Shown: positions 1 to 8,837 of the stretch, piece after piece
Position numbering within the stretch: position 1 is the first letter of the stretch
Layout of the letters: every line of letters begins with the position of its first letter
Assembly (NCBI GenBank): GCA_033816765.1
Contig: CM066287.1
Location: 4,030,001 to 4,094,000, forward strand
Reading direction: 5' to 3'
Length of the DNA: 64,000 nucleotides
DNA from: Nothopassalora personata
Lineage: Eukaryota; Ascomycota; Dothideomycetes; Mycosphaerellales; Mycosphaerellaceae
Program-made: the position numbers and the translations under genes
The notes under the pieces: generated by a model
Seen by the model: the letters and a program-made list of their open reading frames with translations, nothing else
What the model was told of the DNA's origin: nothing
The model's database searches: none

Positions 1-93
1 ACCGTTCTCTTCAATATCTTCGACAAGGCGCTTGCGACGAAGGGTTGATTTTGCTTGAGAAGGACCAATGGTGATAGATGAAAGAGAAGTCAT
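1..93 (-). CDS. Possible gag start of an LTR element running off the left edge (partial)
   Basis: On the minus strand an ATG at 93-91 opens a reading frame of 31 codons (beginning MTSLSSITIGPSQ) that is still open at the window edge. It lies just downstream, in minus orientation, of a candidate LTR (499-171). The position fits the beginning of a gag gene, but no family motif is visible in so short a piece. It could equally be a chance ORF. Confidence 0.3.
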   Translation of the reverse strand, partial: MTSLSSITIGPSQAKSTLRRKRLVEDIEENG

Positions 94-170
94 CGTTGCA
101 TGACAGGATTGACGAAGAAAACGCCGGACCCTATAAGCTTCGGGACGAAGCTAGGCTAGAAGGGGGATGG

Positions 171-499
171 TGTTACGGTTTGATTCGTGGAGAACCCACA
201 ACCACTCGTTAGGCAAACGAGAGCAAGGAAACCTATGGGACGAGATCGCTCTCTGAGCTCTAGGGTGATCTCTGAGGGAGCAGAGAGAGCAGGACAGATC
301 AACTGATCGGACTGATCAAGTCGCGCCAAGACATGGCACTATATAGACGACGCTCTTTTGCAAGTAGATAGGAGCTTCGTGCTCAACTCATTTTAAGTAT
401 ACACCATATACTGTTTGGAACCACTACCTTCATAACTGATTGAGACATCCCTGCAAAGATCCAAGCCCGAGTTGTGATAACGTACAGCGGTTCCTAACA
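171..499 (-). repeat. Candidate LTR of an element at the window's left edge
   Basis: The segment starts TGTTACGG and ends CCTAACA, so it has TG...CA ends and a 5-bp terminal inverted repeat (TGTTA/TAACA) in either orientation. A TATA-like CTATATAG box lies at about 329-336. It is rich in CA and TG dinucleotides, unlike the RIPed DNA to its right. The second LTR would be outside the window, so neither the LTR nor a target duplication can be proved. No clear primer-binding site is seen next to it. Confidence 0.35.
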
Positions 500-732
500 C
501 GTAATCTATAGTATCGCAATTTAGAAAATCGAAAATCGGGTACTTTAATAGTAATAAGCGATTTTAAAATCTAGCATTATTACATCCTAAGGTTTTAAGG
601 AATCGTAGTCTTCGATTGAATATACCTTCGAGTGTTTATAATAATAGGTAACGAATGCGCACGAGTTTAAAGTATTGTATCGCGTTCGAAGTCACGTCTT
701 TAACAATTTAGGTGTACTAAAACAGCTCTATT
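500..732. other. AT-rich, RIP-like spacer
   Basis: This is a TA-rich, CA-poor stretch between the candidate LTR (171-499) and the Copia target duplication (CTATT, 728-732). No ORF or RNA gene is seen. Its composition resembles the RIPed Copia element next to it, suggesting that mutation spread into the flank or that this is an older RIPed repeat. Confidence 0.6.
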
Positions 733-938
733 TATTACGTTACAAGTAGTTAGAAGTCATGAAATGGGCTTATAAAGGTGTTTTAAAAGCAGATAGTAGA
801 TTACATGTGTCTAAGCTAGAATTGAAGGGGCTGCTTATAAAAAGGCTGTAGGTAACTAATTAATGTCACCTAATTCTTAGCGGCTGCTACCTTAGGTTTA
901 ATTAGGCTATAGCGCCGGTACACGCTTAGATCGTAACA
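733..938 (-). repeat. Copia 3' LTR (left copy), heavily RIPed
   Basis: Aligns base for base, without gaps, to 15787-15992. I count 21 differences. All are C/T or G/A transitions within CA or TG versus TA, and 19 of the 21 have the mutant TA state in this copy. It ends ...CGTAACA and is preceded by CTATT. Immediately inside it, on the minus strand, is the purine run AAGGGGGTG expected of a polypurine tract, which makes this the 3' LTR of a minus-strand element. Confidence 0.92.
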
Positions 939-2385
939 CACCCCCTTAGCTCGTACGGCTTATAGGTAAATAAGCTAATCGTATGTAATCGCGTGCACCC
1001 TATCTATTACCTATTACCCTACCTACCCACCTTATGACGTTAGGCTTCGTTACTACGTGCTTATTAGAGCTCCATTATAAGCTACATAGTAGGGCGCTAA
1101 GTTAGCGTTTTAGGTAAGGCTATTGTCCTAGCCTTACATCCCTATTCATAATCTTACTAAGTCCCTTATACTATAGTTAACCTATATAATAGGTTCTAAA
1201 CGATGTGAATCTTGTCCGGTGGGGTGGCTAAGCTATTCTTATAGTACTGAACGGTAAGGCGTGCTATCTCCCTACATTTTAACGGACATATAAGGTTATA
1301 GGTTCGAGTCCTAGGGGTTATTATATCTACTGAATTTATTGCTTAGCCTATCGTCCGCTTTAATGTCCGCTCCATTATTCTTAATTAAAATCCTAGGTAT
1401 CATAGTACGCTATTGCTTCGGCAATTAGGGTGCCTTACTACTATCTAATGACCGCGCACATATGACTTCGGTCACGGTCTTAGAGAACTCCGCTTCCTAC
1501 CTTAGGTAGAGATTACTATTTAGCTACGTCCTAGTAGGAACTCTTTTGCCTAATAAAAGGTCTTTATAGCTTATAAAGGCCTTATCTTTTTACTTAGGGC
1601 AAGGGTGATCCTAGCGACGGTAGTGCTATAGGTGCTGTACGCCTAGCGGGTAGAGATGCTATCTCTAAGTGAGGTAAGGACGATAATAGAGGCATCGATG
1701 ATGTTATAACGATCGTTATAATATAGTAACGGAGGTAGTAATAGTAATGCTGCTAGTAGCGAGGTTAATAGTGTTTCGGCGCCTATAATTAGCTACGCCG
1801 TTATAGGTGCTTATACGCTACACCGCTACTAGTAATAGGGGCGTTTCCGGTCCTTTTACTATAGGCTAATAGGAGTCCGAGAAACACCTAGTAATAATAG
1901 TGCTAGGGCAGCGCCGGTGAATAGTGGACGCTTACTCTAGCGGTAGCGGCGCTAGCGGCGCTAGGCGGTAGTACGGAGCTAGTAGAGGAGATAGTAGTAC
2001 CGAACATACTATATAGCCTCTACCGGTCCATGTTAGTTAAAGAAAGAGGAAGGGTTTAGAACTAAAGAGGTGTTTTTATGCAGTCCTACTGCTAGTTCCT
2101 TCCTATTTTAGCATAAAAAGGATAAAAGGGAAGTCGTATCTATCCAAATGCGGAAGGAGAGGCATAATGGAAGTAGCGCTTAGTAGTAGCTAATTACTAT
2201 GTCGTGTATACTATAATGCGCCGAGAAGAGGAGTCCTATAGTTAAAGCCTAGTACTAGTAACTGTCGAGAAGAGCTACTAGTGTAGTAGGCCTACGCATC
2301 TTAAGCGTTATTATCACCTCCTAAGGTAATGCGGCTAGTGTTAGTATCTATAGTAGGCGCTAAGGAGCGTAGATCTACGCCTTCC
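939..2385 (-). other. Copia 3' region of about 1.45 kb, no readable protein
   Basis: Lies between the end of the Copia RNase H domain and the 3' LTR. It is strongly TA-enriched (RIPed). The 1690-2030 part is low-complexity, built of GTA/AGT/TAG-type triplets that look like RIPed glycine/asparagine/serine-type repeats. A tRNA-like stretch sits at about 1219-1320. I see no conserved domain. The length is unusual for the 3' untranslated region of a Copia element, so it may hold another decayed insertion. Confidence 0.6.
1219..1320 (+). other. tRNA-like (Pol III box A/box B) relic
   Basis: A box-A-like TGGCTAAGC (about 1223) is followed about 75 bp later by a perfect box B, GGTTCGAGTCC (about 1299-1309), with a mostly paired T-arm (TAGG/CCTA). 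No acceptor stem can be formed with the expected 5' bases, and the region is RIP-mutated. It is therefore a relic: a tRNA pseudogene or the head of a tRNA-derived SINE. I cannot identify an amino-acid identity. Confidence 0.35.
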
Positions 2386-3821
2386 TTAGCTATATTAAGT
2401 AGCTTTACGAAGTGCTTATGCTTTTATAGTGGCAGTAGCTTAGTAAGCCTATCTATAGGCATGTCGTTAGTGTTAAGATACCGAATCTCGATATCTCCTC
2501 GTTAGTCTCTCTAGCGGAGCTAATGGTAATAGATGTTAACATAGCGTAGCTTAGTGTTAAGCTTTTACCCTTACTAGTTAATAAGTCGAATAGTCTAGGT
2601 GTTGTTATAGTACAGGTATGTGCACTAGTTGAACTCGAGATAGATCTCGGCGAAGATGCGTTCCTACTAGATTAGCTCTAATGCCGCTTATGATAGGCTA
2701 AGGAGTTCGGCTTCGGTTAAGGACTTAGTAACAGTAATCTGCTTAGAGGCTTTATAATCAACTAGTCCGCCGAATAGCATAAAGATCTATCCGCTAGAGC
2801 TAGTCCTATCGACGTTTATGCCGTAGGAGGCATCTAATGCGCTAAAGAATTTATAGTTCTTACCGAGATGTTTAGGCTAACTATGTAGGCTAGTAATGTA
2901 CTTACTAGCGCTATATATAAGGTAGAGGTTCTTAGTCTCTAGGAGGTAGCGTAAGCACTAATCCGCAAGCTTTAGATATGTGTCCGTTAGCTTAGTTAGG
3001 TACTGCGAGAGCATAGATAGGGAAAAGGCGATGTCTAGGCGTGTATACGTTACTACGAAGTTTAGAGACCTAATACGTTATTAGTACGTAAGGATCTTTA
3101 TAGCGTCTACGACGTAACCCTCGGGCACCGTCTAGTCGAGGTATTAATCTACTAGTACATTAGTCTTGCGTGCGCTAGTAGATATGCTAAACTTAGCGGC
3201 GAGCTTCTCTATATAGTCCTCTTATAAGAGCTACAGCAGTCTCTTTTGCCGGTCTCGTGTTACCTTAATTCCTAAGAACTAGGTTAGATTTCCGAGCTCG
3301 TGCATCTCGTATGCGTTAAGAAGCTGTTACTTAATGTATGCCGTATAGGCCTTATTCTTACGATAGTAGAGCATAACTAGGTCGTCTACGTAGAAGAAGA
3401 ATATGACCTTATCGTTATAATAGATGCACTTAGAGTCTAATAGGGGAACTAGGCCTAAAGAGGAGAGCGTTGCAGTAAGGGAGTTATACTAAAGGAGAGG
3501 GAATTCCTTAAGTCCGTAGAGAGCCTTAACTAGTTTAAGAGCATAGCTAGATCTATCCGATGGTCGGTCGATTCTAGGAGGTGGTTATAGGTACATAGTA
3601 TACGGTAGGTCCGAATTTAGAAAGGCATTTATAACATTAAACTGTTTAGCTTCTAGGTCGAAGCTCGCGGCTATAGTATAGTAGAGGCGGAACATGCTTA
3701 CTAGCAGTGTAGCGGCGTATGTATCTAAGTGTGTGCCCTATAGATCGCCTCTTACGTATAGCCGGGCCTTAAAGCTCTTTAGCATACTATGCTTATCTAG
3801 CTTATACTTGTACACCTACTT
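2385..3821 (-). pseudogene. Copia pol: reverse transcriptase and RNase H part
   Basis: On the minus strand the RT begins with K-(stop for W)-V-Y-K-Y-K-L-D-K-H (about 3817-3785) and continues through an N-terminal RT block ending FNVINAFLNSDL. The catalytic box IFFFYVDDLV is intact, with YVDD at 3392-3381. Downstream, near 2500-2390, the conserved Copia C-terminal pattern is readable: E-I-R-Y-L-N-T-N-D-M-P-I-D-R-L-T-K-L-L-P. Many in-frame TAG/TAA codons stand where W or Q is conserved, so no protein could be made. The RT is separated from the upstream integrase part by the 3822-4582 insertion. Confidence 0.88.
3809..3821. repeat. 13-bp target-site duplication, left copy
   Basis: TGTACACCTACTT is present here and again at 4583-4595, bounding the 761-bp insertion. 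Removing the insertion and one copy restores an uninterrupted Copia reading frame across the conserved K-W-V-Y-K motif, showing that it is a true target duplication. Confidence 0.85.
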
Positions 3822-4582
3822 GTCGTCCTATAGAGAGCGCCTTCACGCGGCGGACGACGTAAGTATCTTCGTTACGACGAAGAGAAACTAAGACTCTCTC
3901 TCTCGAAAAATACAAGCCTACTCGACTCGAAACAAGAAAAGACAGGTCGGACGAACCGAACGAACGAGATACGCTCAAAATCTACAAACAAGAACTCCGG
4001 AACTGCGAGAAGGGAAAGCGACGTACATAGCGTACACGTCGCTCGAACAACGAAGGCGCTGTCTACCTGTCGTCCCGGCAAACCACGTAAACTGCCGGCT
4101 GGAACCAAGAGAGGCGTTTAGGGGCGCAAACCACGTATACTGCACGGCTGGAACCAAGAGAGGCCGAGGGGGGGACGACAGCGAGGCCACTGCGACCGAG
4201 GAGCTACACTCGAGACCGGAGAACGCGACTGGATTGAAACAGAGGCAACGGGTGTTTCTTGGGATTTTGCTCGGTGCGTACGGGTACGGCCGGCTTGGCT
4301 TTTTAAAACAAGAACGAGACACGGGCGCAAAACTTGTCTCGCCCGGGGCAAGGCGACAAACCGCAATTCTCGACAAGACACGACTACCGGGTACGCGCGT
4401 ACTACGCCGCAATATATTCGATTTACGGTTCGAATAGCGAGCGTTGCTCGCATCTTTTAAGGAGTTTTTACGTCCGGGGTACGACGGGGCTTTTCTCCTT
4501 CTCTCAAATTTTGGTCTCGTTCTCGAGACCCGTGTTGCATAGTCTTTGACTCAAATAGCACGTTAATGGAATAATCAATCAA
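3822..4582 (+). mobile_element. 761-bp non-RIPed insertion with 13-bp TSD (SINE/LINE-like, family unknown)
   Basis: This block interrupts the Copia element exactly at its K-W-V-Y-K codons. Unlike its surroundings it is rich in CA and TG and GC-rich in the middle, so it entered after the RIP episode. It is bounded by a 13-bp direct repeat, and its right end is A-rich (AATAATCAATCAA). A long target duplication plus an A-rich tail is the signature of target-primed reverse transcription, that is, a non-LTR (SINE or 5'-truncated LINE) insertion in plus orientation. It contains two copies of a unit with 48-bp period (4078-4113 and 4126-4164, containing GGCTGGAACCAAGAGAGG). The small ORFs show no recognisable domain. 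Confidence 0.7.
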
Positions 4583-6430
4583 TGTACACCTACTTTAGCG
4601 GCAGTAGTACTAAAGTCCCTCCTCTTCTTACTAAGCATTATAATTCTTCTCTTACTAAGTTACCTATTTAAATGTGCTAGTAGAGATTGCCTTAGTAAAC
4701 TCCTTAGCTATAGCTTCACGCTATTATTGGGCGAAGCGGTGCTTTATAGCGGTACGGTAGTTTAGAGGTTCGGGCGGAAGGTTATCGCGGTGCATCGACG
4801 TAATGGTGTTAACACGGCGTAGAGGAGAGAAGTCTCGTATACGTTCGGATCGAAGGACATCGTAGTACTTACGGCCTAGATAACGAGGTCTCTAGCGGAT
4901 GCCCGCTATCTAGCTAATAATAACGTTAGTAACTATGATATTATGTAGAGCATAGTGGAAGTAGGCCGTTCTAAGTCTCTTGCCGGATCCGGTAAGGGCG
5001 TAATTAGTGTCAGCGGAAAAGTTATCCATTTAGCTAAGTTCTTCGAAGGGGATTGTAGGCGGAGCGGTAGCGACATTTAAAGTCGTCGAAGCATCTACTA
5101 TAAGCTCCTTACGATCTTCCTCTATGAGGGCATCTATTAACTGCTATTACAGTGTGTCAATATACTGTTATTTAGACGCGTTACTGTTGTTTACCGCGTT
5201 GTTATTGTAGTTAGAGTTCTCTATACTCTTATTAGTCGCTAGTTCGACCCCGGATTTGACCTAGTCTTGTGAAAGTGTAGGGGTTATAGCGTCATTTGTT
5301 AATAGCTAATTAAGTGGCTAGAAACTGCTGTTACCTTTAGGTTAGTTAAATGTTGCTAGCGCTCGGTGTTGTGGCTAGTATAGTTTATGCCTAAGCAGTA
5401 ATTGTTAATAGGCGTATTAACGAGGGTTTTAATAGAGCGGCTACTATTAAGCCTATTCTTCCACTCCCTCGGCCTATGCTGTGTCCTACTTATAGTAAGC
5501 CATATACAGGTCGTAGTACTGTTTAGGCTCTTTAGCCGGTTCTACTATTACGATGTTCTTAATAGGGGTTAAGTAACTAGTAGTGAGAATTGATAGGTCG
5601 TAGAACGTAGTCTTATTAAAGAGGACGTCCTTTACCCGCATAACCCTATCTTTCGATAGGTCCCACACCCTATAGATGTTAGTAGAGTCGTAGCCTACAA
5701 GGTATCCGATAAGTGCTCGTTCTTTAAGCTTCTTAGTCTTACCTAGTTAAGTAGTGCTATAAATGTACACGTAGGCTAGGCAGCCGTACACTACTATGTA
5801 GCCCACATTTAGTACCCTACCTATTGCCAATTCGAAGGGAGTCTTCTAGCCTTTTAATTGGATTAGTAACCGCTAGAGAATGTAGACGGTAGCTACTATG
5901 CATTCATTCTAGAGCTTTTTAGGTAGGCGAGCATAAATGCGGATCATACGAGACATCGTAATGATGACGCCGCCCGCTCGTTCTACTAGGTCCTAGTTAG
6001 ACGCGTAGTTAGCAGTATTATGCTACTTAATTTAATTGTTATTAATGGTTAAGCGGAAGGCTATGCTAATAGCTGCTTCATTATCGCTATAGAAGCAAAT
6101 AAACCTACGCCTAATGAAATTGATAAAGCTAAGTAGGCTGTTAAAGCAAGCCAATACTGATAGTTAGTCCCTATTCTTAATAGTAAATTGAAAGTGCCTA
6201 TAGGTATCTAAATTGTAGAAATGAACTAGGTAACGATTACTATTGTATGCTTGTGTGAACTTAGCTAAATCCATGGCTACGTGCCTATAGGGAGTCATTA
6301 CCCTAATTGGCTTAGTCCTATTAAACACTTTATGTGCCTTAGCTAGGCTACATGCTCTACAATGTGCAGTAAGGGGTGCCTTAGGTGCATTAGGGTTGAT
6401 AACTACCCCCTTAACTCTAAACGGAAGCTA
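4583..6430 (-). pseudogene. Copia pol: integrase and integrase-RT linker
   Basis: On the minus strand from 6400 the integrase core can be read through RIP stops: H-V-A-M-D-L-A-K-F-T (first Asp, about 6270), F-Y-S-D-N-E-A-A (second Asp, about 6090) and D-L-V-E-R-A-G-G-V-I (Glu, about 5985). A typical Copia linker follows, with G-Y-D-S-T-N-I-Y-R-V-W-D-L-S-K-D (about 5690-5640) and a short open stretch of 60 codons (5668-5486). The reading ends at the K-W-V-Y codons at 4595-4583, where the 761-bp insertion interrupts it. Upstream, the pre-integrase region is cut at 6432 by the Gypsy insertion. Confidence 0.87.
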
Positions 6431-6432
6431 GT

Positions 6433-6616
6433 TGTCACGGGCAGCCCGCGACCCTTCACTGACGATGCGTCGTCCCGGCGGAACCTCGGACCTTCCGCAT
6501 CGGGTTAGCGCGGCTTGGCGTTGCTTTATCTATCCGCCGCGCCTCGCGCTCCTCTTTCGTAGCTTCGTAGAACAACAACTATCTCATTCGGACCCTATGG
6601 TACGCGCGCCCTTACA
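6433..6616 (+). repeat. Gypsy 5' LTR
   Basis: 184 bp, from TGTCACGGGCAGCC to CCCTTACA. Identical to 13549-13732 except for one base. It is preceded by CTAGT in the interrupted Copia sequence. Confidence 0.95.
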
Positions 6617-6785
6617 GTTTGTTCTACCTCCCTACCCAGATCGCGGATCCAGGTAAGGGACGCGTAACAACAGGAACAGACTCACAGAACCGCGCACGGC
6701 GTAGATACAGAACTCGCGACTCGCAACATCGCAACAGAGGCAAACGGATTCAGAACACGGAACACGGTAAGGCACTAAGCAACAG

Positions 6786-8819
6786 ATGCCCAAGGAAACC
6801 AACGCACCAAAGGCCTCAGCAACAGGCCGCGTTGAAGGAAACAACATGACTTCCCAGCAGTCACAGACACAAGGCAAGCGCACCTCTCTTTTCCCCGACC
6901 TCTCCAGTTTCGACAGTCAGACACAAGGAGACGACACTCGGCGAGTCACAGTTGACACCGGTGTCGCGCTTCAGCAAGAGCTGGACAAGGCATGGAACAA
7001 AGCACAAGACAGGGAGCAGAACGGTGAGCTTGATTTCACAGAACTCTTCGAGCCCAGGGTGGGAGAAGAGGAGGACACACCAGTCTTCATTTCACACGAC
7101 GAAGCCGAACACATCGCCGCCGCCGACTTCCAGAACATCACCGCCGAAGACCTGGCCACACTGACCAAGGAACACCCGAAGACCGTCCACGATTTCGTGC
7201 TACGAGGATTCAACACTGCCATCATATCTAGCCAACAACTCGATGTGATGCAACGCGCCAATGCACTTCAGAACAAGCAGTACCGTACGCTGTATGCCGA
7301 GTACGATCGCATCCACGGGATGCTCAAGACCGAACAGACCGCCCTCGCGAAGATGGCCCAGGACCTTAAGAATAAGAACGCCGACACCCTCAAACTCAAG
7401 GCTGTCGAGAAGAAGTACAAGGATGCGAACGAGCTATGTCAGCAGTTCGCCGATATCACCGACTCGGAGAAGAAGAAGAGCCAGGCATTACAAGCTGAGG
7501 TTGATGACCTGAAGGTCCGTCTGCAAGCAGCAGAGGACCAGGCACGAGGACGTCGTTCGCGCTCGCGCCCACGCTCACGCCCACGATCACCACCACCCCG
7601 CGAGACCTCACTCGAGGTGCTCCAGCGTCGGTACCGTGAGGCGGCAGCAGGAGGAGGTGGCGGAGGAGACGATGATGACGATGGCAATGGAGACAAGGAC
7701 AGGGATCGCCGTGGTCGTGACCATGACCGACCACGTCGTGATGAGCGCCAAGGCACACAAGGCACGCAGCGGTCAGGCGGTGGTCGCAGCAACCGCACGC
7801 AGCAGACACCTCTCGTGGACCTGCCGGAGCGTCTCATCAACATCGACCCCACCCTCGACCGCAGCATGAAGATCGGCAAGGGTGTGCCTGACCCAAAGAA
7901 GTTCAAGAACGATGACGACCCGACTTATGACAGCTGGTACACAAGCATCCTGCTGAAGTTGACAGTCGCGACGTTCCGCACTGAACAGGACGCCCTACGC
8001 TTCCTGTATGGATGGACGGACGGTGAGGTGCAGAAGACTGTGAAGCCTCGCATCCCCATCCCCGGGCACCAGGCTTTCAACGAGTTCATGACTGGCGAAG
8101 AACTGTTGGACTGGATGACTCGACAGTACGGCGTCCGCAACGAGGCCACCAAGGCTGCAGTGGACATCACTACCTGCAAACAGGCTCAGAAGGAGAACTT
8201 CGTCCCATTCTTCGCACGCTATTCCAAGCTGAGGGCATGGGTTGACTGGAGTGACGAGACCGAGTTGATGCTGTTCCGCACACGCCTCAACAAGCGCTAC
8301 TACATCAAGACCTTCGGAGACCGCGAGGTGGACCGACGTCTGAACAGCATGCAGGACGTGATCGAAGAGTGCACTGCACTGGACGAGCAGTTCTACGAGA
8401 CCGAGCAGCTGTACCCTCAAGAGAACAACAACCGCCCACGCGGCAATGGAGGAGGCAACCAGAACGGCAACGGCAACGGCAACCAGAACCAGGGCAACAC
8501 AGCTGCAGCTGCAGCCGCTGGTGCTGCCGGCGCCGTCGTTCAGCGCCCACCACAGTACGTAGGCACCAAGAAGAAGGAAGACTTGCCAGCTCACCTTCGG
8601 GACCTCCCACCGCTCAACTATGAGGGTCGCGAGGAATTGAAGAAGCAGGGCAAGTGCTACCGATGCCGCACCGGACCCCACTTATCCAGCAATACCGAGT
8701 GCCCGATGTATGGCTACGACGGCGACTATCGCCCACCGCGCCCGCGTAACAACAACGGAGGCAACACCAGCCTCAGTTCCCTGGCCGCCGGGCAGGGAAA
8801 TGGCGAGGCCACTGCCTAA
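6786..8819 (+). CDS. Gypsy Gag polyprotein
   Basis: Open frame of 677 codons; an in-frame ATG at 6846 is an alternative start. The N-terminal half is acidic with a long coiled-coil-like stretch (about residues 150-255), followed by an Arg/Ser/Pro-rich run (about 257-272), a Gly/Asp run and a basic Arg/Asp segment. The retrotransposon gag domain spans about residues 375-530 (tryptophans in SWYTS, YGWTD and WVDWSDE). Near residues 623-640 is a zinc-knuckle-like C-x2-C-x4-H-x6-C; the usual spacing before the last cysteine is four. An Ala-rich stretch lies before it. Gag would form the particle and bind element RNA. The frame ends at TAA 8817-8819, just after the slippery heptamer at 8795-8801 that would let ribosomes shift into pol. 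Confidence 0.93.
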   Translation: MPKETNAPKASATGRVEGNNMTSQQSQTQGKRTSLFPDLSSFDSQTQGDDTRRVTVDTGVALQQELDKAWNKAQDREQNGELDFTELFEPRVGEEEDTPVFISHDEAEHIAAADFQNITAEDLATLTKEHPKTVHDFVLRGFNTAIISSQQLDVMQRANALQNKQYRTLYAEYDRIHGMLKTEQTALAKMAQDLKNKNADTLKLKAVEKKYKDANELCQQFADITDSEKKKSQALQAEVDDLKVRLQAAEDQARGRRSRSRPRSRPRSPPPRETSLEVLQRRYREAAAGGGGGGDDDDDGNGDKDRDRRGRDHDRPRRDERQGTQGTQRSGGGRSNRTQQTPLVDLPERLINIDPTLDRSMKIGKGVPDPKKFKNDDDPTYDSWYTSILLKLTVATFRTEQDALRFLYGWTDGEVQKTVKPRIPIPGHQAFNEFMTGEELLDWMTRQYGVRNEATKAAVDITTCKQAQKENFVPFFARYSKLRAWVDWSDETELMLFRTRLNKRYYIKTFGDREVDRRLNSMQDVIEECTALDEQFYETEQLYPQENNNRPRGNGGGNQNGNGNGNQNQGNTAAAAAAGAAGAVVQRPPQYVGTKKKEDLPAHLRDLPPLNYEGREELKKQGKCYRCRTGPHLSSNTECPMYGYDGDYRPPRPRNNNGGNTSLSSLAAGQGNGEATA

Positions 8820-8837
8820 GCGTGGCAGACAGTGGTC
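8795..8837 (+). promoter_or_regulatory. Predicted -1 ribosomal frameshift signal between gag and pol
   Basis: The heptamer GGGAAAT (8795-8801) lies in gag phase as G GGA AAT, the canonical X XXY YYZ arrangement, and a -1 slip places ribosomes exactly in the pol frame. Five nucleotides later an 8-bp hairpin can form: 8807-8814 (GGCCACTG) pairs with 8830-8837 (CAGTGGTC, one G-U pair), with a 15-nt loop containing the gag stop. The pol frame is open from 8750 and its first ATG lies far downstream, which agrees with expression as a Gag-Pol fusion. Confidence 0.75.

Noticed and set aside
3872..4549. Cluster of small ORFs in the GC-rich block
   Set aside because: They belong to the 761-bp non-coding insertion; reading frames are Arg/Ser/Pro-rich chance products with no homology visible.
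939..6430. Repetitive-looking TAGTA/GTAGTA tracts as a possible satellite or CRISPR-like array
   Set aside because: There is no regular unit or spacing; the pattern is the result of CpA-to-TpA mutation of a coding retrotransposon.
7439..8681. Antisense ORFs of 155 and 228 codons in gag
   Set aside because: They are shadows of the GC-rich gag frame; Ser/Val/Leu/Arg-rich composition mirrors its codons and no domain is seen.
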